Shown: positions 48,743 through 59,428 of the stretch, piece by piece
How positions within the stretch are numbered: the stretch's first letter is position 1
Layout: each line of letters starts with the position of its first letter
Notes under the pieces: model-generated
Seen by the model: the letters and a program-made list of their open reading frames with translations, nothing else
What the model was told of the DNA's origin: nothing
Database searches by the model: none
Translations under genes and position numbers: made by a program
Source: an uncultured Alcaligenaceae bacterium
Lineage (GTDB): Bacteria > Pseudomonadota > Gammaproteobacteria > Burkholderiales > Burkholderiaceae_B
Assembly: GCA_937896225.1 (NCBI GenBank)
Contig: CALBMZ010000063.1
Span: 1-64,000 of the forward strand
DNA: 64,000 nucleotides
Reading direction: 5' to 3'

Positions 48743-50275
48743 ATGTTTGAAGAAGCCGAATCTGACCCCTCTTTGACCGATACGGCTGCCAAGCAACTTG
48801 AGCAACATTTGCGAACGCGCTTACTGCGTGCGCAATATCAGCATCTCGAAAAACAAGACCGAGCATTGCTCATACTGGTGGGCGGCATTGATGGTGCAGG
48901 CAAAGGCGACACCATCAACTTACTAAATGATTGGCTTGACCCGCGTCACATTCATACGATGGCATTTCCGCCCCCAACGGCTGAAGACTTGGCTTACCCG
49001 CCCACTTATCGCTTTTGGCATCACATTCCCCCTCGAGGCGAAACCGGTATCATGTTTGGATCGGGTTATGCACCCTTAGTCATTGAAGCCTCAAAAAAAC
49101 GCCCTGATTTTGAATTGCTTGAAAACATGATCATGACGGCACGCCGCTACGAGGCTGATCTCGTTTCGAATGGCGTACAAGTTATTAAACTTTGGTTTCA
49201 CTTATCAAAAAAAGCACAACGTGACCGCACCAAACGCTTGCTTAAGAACCCATCTACTGCTTGGAAGGTTGGGCCGCTTGATCACAAAGTACACAAACAT
49301 TTTGATCGTATATGCCAAGGGGCACAGCGCGTCATTGAAGCTACAGACTCCAATCATTCACCATGGGTGATTATTCCTGCAGCAGACGATAATTTACGAA
49401 ACATTCGCACCGCCCAAGCTGTGTTACAGGCATTTGAACAACGCAGTATTCGCGTACCGCCCCTGCACGACCCCGTCAAGTTACCGCCACTCACCCGTAT
49501 ACGTAACCCGCTTGATAAACTTGACTATAAAAAAACGATAGGTAAAGACGAGTACGACATACAAATTCTTGATTTACAGAACCAACTTGCAAAAATTGTT
49601 AGAGGCGAGGCCTTTAAAAAACTGGCGCTTATGCTCGTGTTTGAAGGCAAAGATGCCGCGGGTAAAGGCGGTACCATTCGCCGCATTACCCACGCACTTG
49701 ATGCGCGACAGTACGAAGTTATGGCCACGTCCGCCCCCAAAGCATACGAGTTAGCTCGGCCCTATTTATGGCGATTCTGGCGCAATGTGCCGCATTTGGG
49801 GCGCATTTCTATATTTGATCGCTCGTGGTACGGTCGTGTATTAGTTGAACGAGTTGAAAAACTAATTACACCAGCTACTTATCGTCGCGCATATAACGAA
49901 ATTAATAGCTTCGAACTTCAATTGGCACAAAACAACATATTGGTTCTAAAGTTTTGGCTCACAGTGACCTCTGAAGAACAACTAAAACGATTCAAAGAGC
50001 GAGAAGCTTCAGCCTTCAAACAATTTAAACTCACCGATGAAGACTGGCGAAATCGGCGAAAACAAGGTGCTTACCATGTTGCTGCAGGTGATATGCTGAA
50101 ATTAACAAATACTGAATCGGCCCCATGGTTCGTCGTGCCATCAAACGATAAACGTCACGCCCGCATCAGCGTTTTGCAACACATCATCACAGCGTTAGGC
50201 GATGCTTTAAATAATCAAAAAAAACCAGACGATTTAATTAACCCGAGACGTCAAAAAAAACATGACAAAAAATAG
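48743..50275 (+). CDS. Two-domain PPK2-type polyphosphate:AMP phosphotransferase
   Basis: Two PPK2 domains: LVGGIDGAGKGDTINLLNDWLDPR and LVFEGKDAAGKGGTIRRITHALDARQYEVMATSAP...GRISIFDRSWYGRVLVERVE. Confidence 0.92.
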   Translation: MFEEAESDPSLTDTAAKQLEQHLRTRLLRAQYQHLEKQDRALLILVGGIDGAGKGDTINLLNDWLDPRHIHTMAFPPPTAEDLAYPPTYRFWHHIPPRGETGIMFGSGYAPLVIEASKKRPDFELLENMIMTARRYEADLVSNGVQVIKLWFHLSKKAQRDRTKRLLKNPSTAWKVGPLDHKVHKHFDRICQGAQRVIEATDSNHSPWVIIPAADDNLRNIRTAQAVLQAFEQRSIRVPPLHDPVKLPPLTRIRNPLDKLDYKKTIGKDEYDIQILDLQNQLAKIVRGEAFKKLALMLVFEGKDAAGKGGTIRRITHALDARQYEVMATSAPKAYELARPYLWRFWRNVPHLGRISIFDRSWYGRVLVERVEKLITPATYRRAYNEINSFELQLAQNNILVLKFWLTVTSEEQLKRFKEREASAFKQFKLTDEDWRNRRKQGAYHVAAGDMLKLTNTESAPWFVVPSNDKRHARISVLQHIITALGDALNNQKKPDDLINPRRQKKHDKK

Positions 50276-50729
50276 TACACAACCGTCATGTGTATTGTGT
50301 GAAACAGATGGGGGGTTGGTCATTTGGTCAGGGCCAACATGTCGAGTCATTGATGCCAACGACCCCAACCACACTGGGCTAACACGCGTCGTCTGGTCTG
50401 CACATATTGCTGAAATGACTGACCTCACCACAGAGCATCAGCTTTTTATCATGCAGGTTGTTTTAACGGTCGAAAAAGTGATGCGTGAACACCTTAATCC
50501 ACTCAAAATAAATTTAGCGAGCTTGGGTAATTTTGTTTCTCATTTACATTGGCATGTCATACCCAGATGGGCCAACGACGCGAGCTTTCCCGATTCAATC
50601 TGGAGCTTAGCTACCCGAACAACTGATCAGACAGCCGCTAGGCGAAGCGCTACTGGGGCTCTTTTACCTACTTATCATGACCGTTTGCGCGAAAAACTGA
50701 CTAGTGATTTCGGTGATTCAAAGGTTTAA
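50262..50729 (+). CDS. HIT-family (histidine triad) protein
   Basis: CVLCETDGG; LGNFVSHLHWHVIPRW. Confidence 0.88.
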   Translation: MTKNSTQPSCVLCETDGGLVIWSGPTCRVIDANDPNHTGLTRVVWSAHIAEMTDLTTEHQLFIMQVVLTVEKVMREHLNPLKINLASLGNFVSHLHWHVIPRWANDASFPDSIWSLATRTTDQTAARRSATGALLPTYHDRLREKLTSDFGDSKV

Positions 50730-50826
50730 TATTTAGTCTTTTGGCTTAAGACCATTTAAATTATTTAGTCATTACTTCTTAACCCCCCCCCTTTATGCGC
50801 AACAACACTTTGTTAAAAGATCAAAT

Positions 50827-51738
50827 ATGAAATCAGGTCACACCAGTCTTTGGCGCTCCATGTTATTTGTCCCCGCCAATAACGAAAAATTTTTAGAAAG
50901 CGCATTTAAGCGGCCAACTGATGCCATTCAACTTGACCTCGAAGACGCTTGCCCACTAGACCTAAAAGAAAGCGCTCGTCTGCAGGTCGGGGCAATGGCC
51001 GACCGCGCAGCCGCGAAAGGTTATGACGTGATTGTTCGTGTGAATCGCCCATGGCGTTTAATGGTGCGCGATATTGAAGCGTGCGTTCACCCATCGGTTC
51101 AGGCAATTACTTTACCCAAAGTGTCTGATGCGGGCATGATCAAAGCGGTAGCAGAAATCATTGAAGACTGTGAAATTGCCGCAGGCTTACCAATTGGCCA
51201 TACCCGCATCATTGCCATGATCGAAGATGCCGAAGGCTTAATCCAACTTGATGCCATAGCGCAAGCCCATTGGCGCTTGTACGGCATGATTATCGGCGCC
51301 GAAGATTTAGCGGTGTCGATGCGTATGGCTGTTGAACACGATACCCTCTATGTACCCAATGTCATGTTGGTGGCAGCATGCCGTCGTGCTGGCATCGTAC
51401 CCTTGGGGTTTGTCGGGTCAGTCGCTGATTACACCGACCGAGAAGCATTTGCCCTAACCGTTCAACAGGCCGCCAAACTCGGTTTTGAAGGGGCTTTTTG
51501 TATTCACCCTTCACAGGTTGAGGCCGCAAATAGGGCATTCAGCCCCGATGAAGTGGCTGTCATACGTGCGCGAGAACTGATAGCTGTATTTGAACGAGAA
51601 CTTGCAGCAGGGCGCGCAGCCTGCACCTTTGAAGGGCGAATGGTTGATGCCCCAGTGGTAGCCCAAGCACGCTTGACCATTGAGCGAGCCGATCATTTGG
51701 CTACGTTACTGTCACGCAGAAAGTCAGTTAACGCTTAA
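50827..51738 (+). CDS. HpcH/HpaI aldolase / citrate lyase beta-like protein
   Basis: RSMLFVPANNEKFLESAFKRPTDAIQLDLEDA, VRVNRPW, ITLPKVSD, GAFCIHPSQVEAANRAFSP. Confidence 0.9.
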   Translation: MKSGHTSLWRSMLFVPANNEKFLESAFKRPTDAIQLDLEDACPLDLKESARLQVGAMADRAAAKGYDVIVRVNRPWRLMVRDIEACVHPSVQAITLPKVSDAGMIKAVAEIIEDCEIAAGLPIGHTRIIAMIEDAEGLIQLDAIAQAHWRLYGMIIGAEDLAVSMRMAVEHDTLYVPNVMLVAACRRAGIVPLGFVGSVADYTDREAFALTVQQAAKLGFEGAFCIHPSQVEAANRAFSPDEVAVIRARELIAVFERELAAGRAACTFEGRMVDAPVVAQARLTIERADHLATLLSRRKSVNA

Positions 51739-51743
51739 ACATC

Positions 51744-52475
51744 ATGCGCGACAACCGCTTACTTGATTTGATAGCTCTGAATACAGATGATCTACCTTTA
51801 AGTTGGCGTTCTGTTCTTGACCAACCTTTAGTGAAAGAGGCATTAGACGCCCTCACGCAACAACTTGCGACGCGGTTGAAAGCCGGTGCTACCATTTATC
51901 CTGATGACCCATGGCGCGTGCTCAGACACCTACCCCCAGAAAACGTACAGGTTGTCATTTTGGGGCAAGACCCTTTTCACGGTCGAGGTCAAGCGCATGG
52001 CTTGGCATTTTCTGTGCCGCATGGTTGCAAAACGCCACCAAGTTTGCGCCATATTTTGCAAGAGGTGGCGCACGAACAAGCCGAACAGCACCCATACACC
52101 TTGCAAGCGCAACAACAAACTGATTTATCAAATTGGGTTGAACAAGGGGTTTTATTACTTAACGCAACCCTAACAGTTGAAGACGGGCAACCCGCAGCTC
52201 ATGCCAAAATAGGCTGGCAAGGGGTGACTGACGCAATCATTGAAACCTTAGCGGCTCAAAACCAACCTATTGTTTTTATGTTCTGGGGTCAGCATGCACA
52301 GTCTAAAAAGCACCTGATTCACAGCCCAAATCATTTAGTGTTGTGTGCAAACCACCCTTCGCCTTTATCTGCACGCCGCCCGCCCACACCGTTTTTAGGG
52401 TGCGGGCATTTTGCACAAGCGAACGACTGGCTAGAGCAAAAAGGGGCTGTAAGCCCCATTGACTGGATGTCTTAG
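51744..52475 (+). CDS. ung: Uracil-DNA glycosylase
   Basis: VVILGQDPFHGRGQAHGLAFSVP, GVLLLNATLTVEDGQPAAHAKIGWQ, ANHPSPLSARRPPTPFLGCGHF. Confidence 0.96.
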   Translation: MRDNRLLDLIALNTDDLPLSWRSVLDQPLVKEALDALTQQLATRLKAGATIYPDDPWRVLRHLPPENVQVVILGQDPFHGRGQAHGLAFSVPHGCKTPPSLRHILQEVAHEQAEQHPYTLQAQQQTDLSNWVEQGVLLLNATLTVEDGQPAAHAKIGWQGVTDAIIETLAAQNQPIVFMFWGQHAQSKKHLIHSPNHLVLCANHPSPLSARRPPTPFLGCGHFAQANDWLEQKGAVSPIDWMS

Positions 52476-52586
52476 TGAAAAAGAATCAATCAGCTTTGTC
52501 TCTTATATCTTTGCCCTTGGTTTGCAAAGAACCACTCAGACAACCCGTATTATTTTAAATTTTTATGAAAAAAGACATTACGGGGG

Positions 52587-52615
52587 TTTACCCCAACTCG
52601 GAAAACCGCTAGAAT
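52587..52615 (+). promoter_or_regulatory. Sigma70-like promoter candidate (TTTACC-17-TAGAAT) for the helicase gene
   Basis: tttacc at 52587-52592, tagaat at 52610-52615, 17-bp spacer. Confidence 0.45.
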
Positions 52616-52912
52616 ATCTGTCTTTGCTAGAAATAAGCAAAAGAAATTGCGCGTCTTAGAAATATGAAGCCGCAACATGAAGTTAAAGTAACTGAAGCAG
52701 TAAGCAATAATCGTAATTAAATATTCATTACGCAGCAGTCGCTCTTTAGAAGTTTAAGTAATACTGAAAGCAACACGCACGGCAATAAGTTGCCAAGCGA
52801 AAACCAATCCCTGGTTAGTTGCATATATCGATTCCTGACCCCTTTCCTTTCGCGGCCGCTTTTTGCGCCCAGGCGTTCGGTTCATCCGGTCGGCACGATA
52901 AAGAGGAAAGTT

Positions 52913-54640
52913 ATGTCATTCGATTCACTCGGGCTTTCGCCCGTTGTTTTGGCGTCTGTTCGCCAAGCAGGTTTCACAGAAGCCACCCCTGTTCAAGCAC
53001 AAGCCATACCCGCAGCAATAGCTGGTGCAGATTTAATGGTTTCAGCACAAACAGGTAGCGGCAAAACCGCAGCATTTATGTTGCCTGCCTTACACAAACT
53101 GTCAGAGCATCCTTCACAAGGTGGCCGTGGCGTTCAAATTTTAGTGCTCACACCAACCCGCGAACTTGCGATGCAAGTCAGTGATGCAAGCGCCACCTAC
53201 GGTGCACAAATCAAAGGCTTACACGTTGCAACCGTTGTCGGTGGCATGCCTTACGCCGCTCAGCTTAAAGCCCTTTCACGCCGAGTTGACGTGTTAGTTG
53301 CTACGCCTGGTCGCTTAATCGACCACCTTAAAGCCCGTCGCGTTGATTTATCAACCGTTAAAACACTCGTGCTTGACGAAGCCGACCGCATGCTTGACAT
53401 GGGTTTCATTGAAGACATTCAAGAAATCGTTTCACGCACCCCTTCAGACCGTCAAACATTACTGTTTTCAGCAACACTTGATGGCAGCGTAGCCGGTTTA
53501 GCGCGCGGCTTAATGCGCGACCCACAACGTATTGAAGTATCAAGCGGCTCAGCCCAACACAGCAATATTACGCAAAGCGTTTTATATGCAGATGACGGCG
53601 CGCACAAGCGTCGTTTGCTTGATCATATTTTGCGTGATGCCGCCATTGACCAAGCCATTATCTTCACCGCAACTAAACGTGGTGCTGATGATTTGGCTGA
53701 CAGACTCAACGAAGATGGCTTACCCGCCATGGCTTTGCACGGTGACATGAACCAACGTCAACGTACCCGCACCATTGAAGCGGTACAACGTGGTCGTGTT
53801 CGTATTTTGGTCGCAACCGATGTTGCCTCACGCGGTATCGATGTTCAAGCCATCAGCCACGCCATTAACTTTGACTTGCCTATGCAAGCTGAAGACTACG
53901 TCCACCGTATCGGTCGTACCGGTCGTGCAGGTCGCGAAGGTTTAGCCATTACATTAGCCGAGCATCGCGAGCGTTTCAAAGTGCGCCGTATTGAGCACTT
54001 TATCGGTCACGATATTCCAACATCAACGATTGAAGGTCTCGAGCCTAAGCGTAGCGACTCACGTCCAAGCAATAGTGGCGCACGTCGTGGTTCAGGCGGA
54101 AAGCCTAGCGGCAAGCCTAACTTTGGTGGTGCCAAGCCAGGTTTCGGTAGCAAGCCTAGTTTTGGTGGTGGCAAACCCAGTTTTGGTGCACGCCCTCAGC
54201 GCGATTCAGGTAGGCCTTTCGAAGGTCGCTCAGAAAGCCGTTCAGACCGTCCGTTTGAAGGTCGCTCAGAGAACCGTTCAGACCGTCCCTTTGAACATCG
54301 TTCAGAAGGTCGTCCTGCACGCTCGTTTGATGGTGCAGGCGGCAAGCCCTTCGAGCATCGCTCAGCTAACAAACCTTTTGAGTCACGTCCACCTCGTGAA
54401 GAGCGTACAGGTTTTGGTGCTCGCATCAACGCCCCACGTGGCGCGTACAGCAGCGATCGGGGCGATTCGTTTGATGCGCCAGCCAAGCCACGCTCAGCAC
54501 CGGGTCATACAGCTAGTGCGCGCCCTGCAGTGCGCCCAACGGCTCGTCCTACCGCACGTCCTACCGCACGCCCAACGTCTCGCCCCGGCGCGGCAACGCG
54601 CACAGGCTTTCGTTCTGGCCCCCGCGCAGGTCGTGATTAA
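52913..54640 (+). CDS. DEAD-box RNA helicase, RhlE-like, with low-complexity basic tail
   Basis: SAQTGSGKTAAFMLP, PTRELAMQVSD, DEADRMLDMGF, SATLDGSV, HRIGRTGRAGREG; repetitive Gly/Ser/Arg/Phe tail. ATG 52913 after aagaggaaag RBS. Confidence 0.95.
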   Translation: MSFDSLGLSPVVLASVRQAGFTEATPVQAQAIPAAIAGADLMVSAQTGSGKTAAFMLPALHKLSEHPSQGGRGVQILVLTPTRELAMQVSDASATYGAQIKGLHVATVVGGMPYAAQLKALSRRVDVLVATPGRLIDHLKARRVDLSTVKTLVLDEADRMLDMGFIEDIQEIVSRTPSDRQTLLFSATLDGSVAGLARGLMRDPQRIEVSSGSAQHSNITQSVLYADDGAHKRRLLDHILRDAAIDQAIIFTATKRGADDLADRLNEDGLPAMALHGDMNQRQRTRTIEAVQRGRVRILVATDVASRGIDVQAISHAINFDLPMQAEDYVHRIGRTGRAGREGLAITLAEHRERFKVRRIEHFIGHDIPTSTIEGLEPKRSDSRPSNSGARRGSGGKPSGKPNFGGAKPGFGSKPSFGGGKPSFGARPQRDSGRPFEGRSESRSDRPFEGRSENRSDRPFEHRSEGRPARSFDGAGGKPFEHRSANKPFESRPPREERTGFGARINAPRGAYSSDRGDSFDAPAKPRSAPGHTASARPAVRPTARPTARPTARPTSRPGAATRTGFRSGPRAGRD

Positions 54641-54659
54641 GTCATACCCGCTTTAAGCG

Positions 54660-55853
54660 ATGTTGCCCGCCTCAAACTCGAGCACAGCCATCACGGTCTC
54701 TGCCGAGGCGTGGCAACATAGCGAAACGGTTACTCAGCACTTGCATCGTTGCATAAACGATGCAAGTGGCTGGTTAAGTTTCGAGCAGTTCATGCACGAA
54801 ACTCTTTATGCACCCGGCCTAGGTTACTATGCCGCTGGTAGCACCAAACTTAGCACCCGTTCACAACACACCTCAAATCAAATATCTGGCGACTTTGTCA
54901 CCGCACCTGAACTGACCCCTATTTTTGGCCAGGTCTTAGCCCAGCAGTTCAATCAAGTTTTTACCCAACTCGGTCACCCCAAAATTTTAGAATTTGGTGC
55001 AGGCTCGGGCCAACTCGCCTTTGACCTTCTCACAGCACTCGATGCTGCTGGCGTGACCGCTCACTATTTTATTATTGAAGTGTCTGCTGATTTACGGGCT
55101 CGTCAAGCCCAAAAGCTATCCTCCTGGTCATCGCGCATCACCTGGCTTAATTCCCTGCCAACCCAGTTTGAAGGTGTGGTGGTGGCTAACGAAGTGCTCG
55201 ATGCCATGCCTGTCGCCTTAGTGGGTTGGTCACACAATCTAGAGGCCGTCGAACGAGGCGTCATTTGGCAAGAGAACAGCTTTACTTGGCAAGACCGCCC
55301 GGCACGACCTGATTTAGCGCAAGCATTGACCCAGCGTATGCCTGCCTTGCCTGGTTATATGACTGAAATCAACCTACAAGCCGAGTCTTGGGTGCAACAA
55401 ATCAGTCAATGGCTTGGCAAAGGGGTTGTGTTTTTAATTGACTACGGCTTTGTTGAGGCTGAGTACTATCACCCACAACGTTATACCGGCACACTCATGT
55501 GTCACATTCAACACCGTGCCCATGACAACCCTTTTTTTGCCCCAGGCCTTCAAGACATCACCGCACATGTTGATTTTTCTGCCATGGCTCGCGCAGCGCA
55601 ACAGGCAAAGCTTGATGTTATGGGTTACGTCAGTCAGGCACGCTTTTTGTTAAACGCAGGCTTACTTCAAGCCACTCAAACCCTTCAAAAGACTTCACCT
55701 CATCAATCTTTACATGCCATTCAAAAACTTATTTCTGAAGCAGAAATGGGCGAGTTATTTAAAGTGTTGGCGCTTGGCCGCGGCCTAACAGACTTGCCAT
55801 TAATAGGGTTTAGTCAAGGTGATCGTTGCCATCAACTTACGCGCGCACCTTGA
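54660..55853 (+). CDS. MidA/NDUFAF7-like SAM-dependent methyltransferase
   Basis: FEQFMHETLYAPGLGYYAAGSTKL...GDFVTAPELTPIFGQVLAQQF, ILEFGAGSGQLAFDLL, VVANEVLDAMPV, FLIDYGFVEAEYYHPQRYTGTLMCHIQHR. Confidence 0.93.
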   Translation: MLPASNSSTAITVSAEAWQHSETVTQHLHRCINDASGWLSFEQFMHETLYAPGLGYYAAGSTKLSTRSQHTSNQISGDFVTAPELTPIFGQVLAQQFNQVFTQLGHPKILEFGAGSGQLAFDLLTALDAAGVTAHYFIIEVSADLRARQAQKLSSWSSRITWLNSLPTQFEGVVVANEVLDAMPVALVGWSHNLEAVERGVIWQENSFTWQDRPARPDLAQALTQRMPALPGYMTEINLQAESWVQQISQWLGKGVVFLIDYGFVEAEYYHPQRYTGTLMCHIQHRAHDNPFFAPGLQDITAHVDFSAMARAAQQAKLDVMGYVSQARFLLNAGLLQATQTLQKTSPHQSLHAIQKLISEAEMGELFKVLALGRGLTDLPLIGFSQGDRCHQLTRAP

Positions 55854-55870
55854 TTAAGCGTCACTTAACA

Positions 55871-56236
55871 TCACTCATCAGTACTTAAATTTTGCACGGG
55901 GCCGTATGCGTTTGACTCTTTTTGAGATGCCGACGCCCACCAAAAAATGAGCACAATCAAGCCAATCAAAGTCAGCATCAACAACTGCCACCAGCCACTA
56001 CGGCCGGTATCATGCAAGCGACGACTGCCTGCAGCCAACATAGGTACTAAAAAAAGTAGCGTAACAGCAAATGACAAAACACCTTGCTCTTGGCCGACTG
56101 CGAACTCAAGTAAGGTGGCTATCCAAGCCGTCATGACCGTGAACCAATAGAACCACCAAAATTCACTTCTCGTCGCTCGGCCTTGAAAGTTTGCATACTT
56201 AGCTAAACAAGCCGATACAGCCTGATAGAAACTCAT
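55871..56236 (-). CDS. DUF805 family membrane protein
   Basis: KYANFQGRATRSEFWWFYWFTVM...RRLHDTGRSGWWQLLMLT. Confidence 0.93.
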   Translation of the reverse strand: MSFYQAVSACLAKYANFQGRATRSEFWWFYWFTVMTAWIATLLEFAVGQEQGVLSFAVTLLFLVPMLAAGSRRLHDTGRSGWWQLLMLTLIGLIVLIFWWASASQKESNAYGPVQNLSTDE

Positions 56237-56249
56237 TTAATTTACCTTC

Positions 56250-57368
56250 TTAGTCGTTGTGGTTTCGATGCAAACTCAATCTAATGGCTTCTAAACGAGC
56301 CTTATGAACTGCCTCACGAATTTTTTCAGGTGCATGACCGACTTCACGCGCAATAGCCCCAGCGTTAACGGATTGCGCAGCCTGTAGTGCAATGAGCAAT
56401 GGCTCAGCTTTCACCCCTAAAACCCAGGCTGCCAAAAAACTTAGGCGTATAAAACGTTCGGGTCGTCGCAAAGCGTCACAATGTTCTAATCGCGACAGTT
56501 CTATACTGGCATCAGCTGTCACGTGCATTTGATAATCATCAATTATAAAAGATAGCAATCTGGCGGCGTCACTGACTTCTTTGGGTACTTTTAAACGCTG
56601 GCTGCATGCCTGACGATCAGGTGAATCAAGCGTTAATACTGCGTATAGGTCAGCCACCTCAACTGTCAGGCCCGACTGATTCATTTGATCAATTTTATTC
56701 AAAACGCGTGGCGTCAAAACCAACTCTGGCATGACAACTTTCTGAGCACCACAACTTTTTAGAAAAACAAACATGCGAGAAGGTTGGCTGGCCTTGAGCC
56801 CCTTAACGATTTCTTGCCAAACCCGCTCGGGCACCAAGGCATTGACTTCACCACTTTGCACCATAGCTCTGCATAAAAGCTCTGTTTCAGGTGCAACCTG
56901 AAAATCAATGAAGCGTGCTAAAAATCGCGAGAGCCTTAATAGACGAACAGGGTCTTCTTTGAAAGCTAAACCAACATGCCTTAAAACGCGGGCATTCAAA
57001 TCGACTAGGCCCTTTAACGGGTCGATCAACTCACCCTTTGCATTGTGTGCCATCGCATTAACGGTTAAATCACGTCGCTGCAAATCTTGCTCAAGCGTGA
57101 CATCTAAACCCGTATAAAAAGTAAAGCCGTGATAACCCCGACCAGACTTACGCTCTGTGCGCGCAAGCGCATATTCTTCATGCGTATCGGGGTGTAAAAA
57201 CACTGGAAAATCGCCCCCAACCGGTGTAAAACCACGTTGCACCATTTCTTCAGGTGTCGTACCCACCACGACCCAATCTTGATCACCCACAGGCATCTTC
57301 AGCAAGGCATCGCGCACCGCCCCGCCAACCACGTAAAGCTCTAGCCCCTCTGTAACCGATTGAGCCAT
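56250..57368 (-). CDS. cca: CCA tRNA nucleotidyltransferase
   Basis: [72 protein letters not shown]. Confidence 0.94.
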   Translation of the reverse strand: MAQSVTEGLELYVVGGAVRDALLKMPVGDQDWVVVGTTPEEMVQRGFTPVGGDFPVFLHPDTHEEYALARTERKSGRGYHGFTFYTGLDVTLEQDLQRRDLTVNAMAHNAKGELIDPLKGLVDLNARVLRHVGLAFKEDPVRLLRLSRFLARFIDFQVAPETELLCRAMVQSGEVNALVPERVWQEIVKGLKASQPSRMFVFLKSCGAQKVVMPELVLTPRVLNKIDQMNQSGLTVEVADLYAVLTLDSPDRQACSQRLKVPKEVSDAARLLSFIIDDYQMHVTADASIELSRLEHCDALRRPERFIRLSFLAAWVLGVKAEPLLIALQAAQSVNAGAIAREVGHAPEKIREAVHKARLEAIRLSLHRNHND

Positions 57369-59386
57369 CAGGGTAGCTTGGTGGAACGTTTAACATCAGG
57401 ACCAATTTGACCCAGACGTTGCTTAAGTGATTGGGGTCGCCCGGTAAAAATGGCTGCGTAATAGGTTGCGTTAGACAAGACATTTTTAACGTAATCACGC
57501 GTTTCGTTAAACGGAATGGTCTCAGCAAAAATGGCGCCTTCAACTGGCTCACTCAAGGTGCCGCGCCATCGTACAGAACGGCTAGGGCCTGCGTTATAGC
57601 CTGCACTGGCCAGCACTTGAGAGCCCCCTAAATCATTCAGCACCAAATTCAAATAGTTGGTGCCTAACTTGGTGTTGACATCAAATTCGTTCACACGCCG
57701 AGGGGAAAAATCGGTCATACCAATCTTTTTAGCTACCCATTTAGCAGTCGCTGGCATAAGCTGCATCAGGCCCGAAGCCCCAACCACTGATTTAGCGTCA
57801 GTGATGAAGCGTGACTCTTGACGAATGAGCCCGTAAACCCAAGCTGCATCTAAATCAATTAAACGTGCTTGCTCAGTCACCTGACCTTCAAAAGGTGCAA
57901 TATAGCGTTGCGAAAAATTAATTTCTTTACGTGTGCGGTCAGAAGTATTCACCACTCGATCATAAATGTGTTGCTGCCGAGCAAACTCAGCGGCCGCCAT
58001 CAATTGACGATCATTCATGCCACGAATCGCCCAATTCCACTGGGGTACGGCTTCACGACGCCAGCCATGTTTAAACAATGCAACAGCGGTTTGCAACTCA
58101 ACATCTGATTGAGCAGCGTTGATTTCTTCTGGCGTGCTGGCGGGTGGAGTTTGCGGCACCACAATCGATTGCCCTAACTCTTCAACAGCCAACTGACCAT
58201 AAAAATTAAAACCTTTCGCAATGCTGCTGAACTGCTCGTTGGCTTGCTCTTGTCTGCCTAATGCCAGCATGGCTCGCGCCTGCCAGTAAACCCAACTCGG
58301 GTCTTTAGCTAAATCGGGTGGCATCAACGCTATGGTGACATTGACCCATTTCCAATCAATATTAGGTTGACGTAGCGCGCTGCGTACCCGCCATTCGTAA
58401 CCGTCAGACGACAAATGCACATCACCCGCCTCGCGATACCAAGCATCGGCTCGAGGCTCGAGATTTAAACTGGCGCGCAATGCCAATTGGCTGCGCGCCC
58501 AATTCACCGCATCAGAAGGCCAACCCGCTTTTTTAACAGACGTCACAAACACGTCTGCATTGTCTAGGTTTTCTCTTGCGAGACGTGCCATGGCTATACC
58601 AGCTATTAACTCAGTCGTGTGTGACATCTGGGCCGATTGCTTACGTAGCCACGCCCCTGGGTTAGACATCATCGCGTTGTACTGCGTCATCGCTTTAGCG
58701 TTGAGCATGTAACTTGCTATTCGCTTAGCTGTTTTGGTGTGATTGTCTTCAATTGCATTAAGCAAAACAGGCTTTAAGTTCTCAAAGTTTAAAACGTCAT
58801 CGGCTACCAATTGATCAAACAGCTTCCAGCACAAATCATTCCACGCAAAGTCAGCAATCGCTTCATCGGCTTTAACCGCTTGACCAGTCATGTGACGTGC
58901 CAAAAGCTTGGCACAGCGCACCTCTTTGTTGTACCAAATAAAATCACTCATCGCGCGAGCTTTTATGAAGTCACCCGATTTAACGAGTTCGATGATCCAG
59001 TTGGCACGAAGCTTATCGGCCATATAAGTATTGGGGTAACGTTGTAAAAACGTCTCTGCAATGGGCACATCTATAGGGTTCAGGTTGGTTTGAACGGCAG
59101 CTTCAGCGACCCAATAATCAGCATAAACCGCCAAGATATCGCCCTGCGATTTCGCAGCCGCTTGATCAAGCGCGCGCCATTGTTGACGTTTCATGGCCTC
59201 GCGTGCTGCAATCACAGCCCTTGCAGCAGGGGTTTCAGGTGAGTAGTCGTCATAACCTGGCGCCGTACTTTGTACAATAGGCGTGGCCACTTCTGGCATA
59301 CCCCCTAAAGATTGCGCCATCGTTATGCTAGGCCATGCCAGTGCTATACCTAGCCAAACCAAAAACTGATACCGTGTATGCTTCAT
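57368..59386 (-). CDS. Soluble lytic murein transglycosylase
   Basis: C-terminal SLT domain: [41 protein letters not shown]...[17 protein letters not shown]; signal peptide from ATG 59386. Confidence 0.93.
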   Translation of the reverse strand: MKHTRYQFLVWLGIALAWPSITMAQSLGGMPEVATPIVQSTAPGYDDYSPETPAARAVIAAREAMKRQQWRALDQAAAKSQGDILAVYADYWVAEAAVQTNLNPIDVPIAETFLQRYPNTYMADKLRANWIIELVKSGDFIKARAMSDFIWYNKEVRCAKLLARHMTGQAVKADEAIADFAWNDLCWKLFDQLVADDVLNFENLKPVLLNAIEDNHTKTAKRIASYMLNAKAMTQYNAMMSNPGAWLRKQSAQMSHTTELIAGIAMARLARENLDNADVFVTSVKKAGWPSDAVNWARSQLALRASLNLEPRADAWYREAGDVHLSSDGYEWRVRSALRQPNIDWKWVNVTIALMPPDLAKDPSWVYWQARAMLALGRQEQANEQFSSIAKGFNFYGQLAVEELGQSIVVPQTPPASTPEEINAAQSDVELQTAVALFKHGWRREAVPQWNWAIRGMNDRQLMAAAEFARQQHIYDRVVNTSDRTRKEINFSQRYIAPFEGQVTEQARLIDLDAAWVYGLIRQESRFITDAKSVVGASGLMQLMPATAKWVAKKIGMTDFSPRRVNEFDVNTKLGTNYLNLVLNDLGGSQVLASAGYNAGPSRSVRWRGTLSEPVEGAIFAETIPFNETRDYVKNVLSNATYYAAIFTGRPQSLKQRLGQIGPDVKRSTKLP

Positions 59387-59428
59387 AAGATTGAACGCCA
59401 CCTTGCCTTTATCGTAAAATTTTAGTCT

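Noticed and set aside
52459-52659. 66-aa ORF between ung and the helicase
   Set aside because: Overlaps the ung end and a probable promoter, with no RBS or recognisable motif.
53991-54656. 221-aa plus-strand ORF inside the helicase tail
   Set aside because: It overlaps the helicase gene in another frame; the low-complexity Val/Ala/Gln-rich translation is a by-product of the repetitive basic tail.
59387-59428. 6S RNA next to the 5-formyl-THF cyclo-ligase gene
   Set aside because: 6S RNA is linked to ygfA in gammaproteobacteria, but only 42 bp lie upstream here and no 6S-like structure is present.
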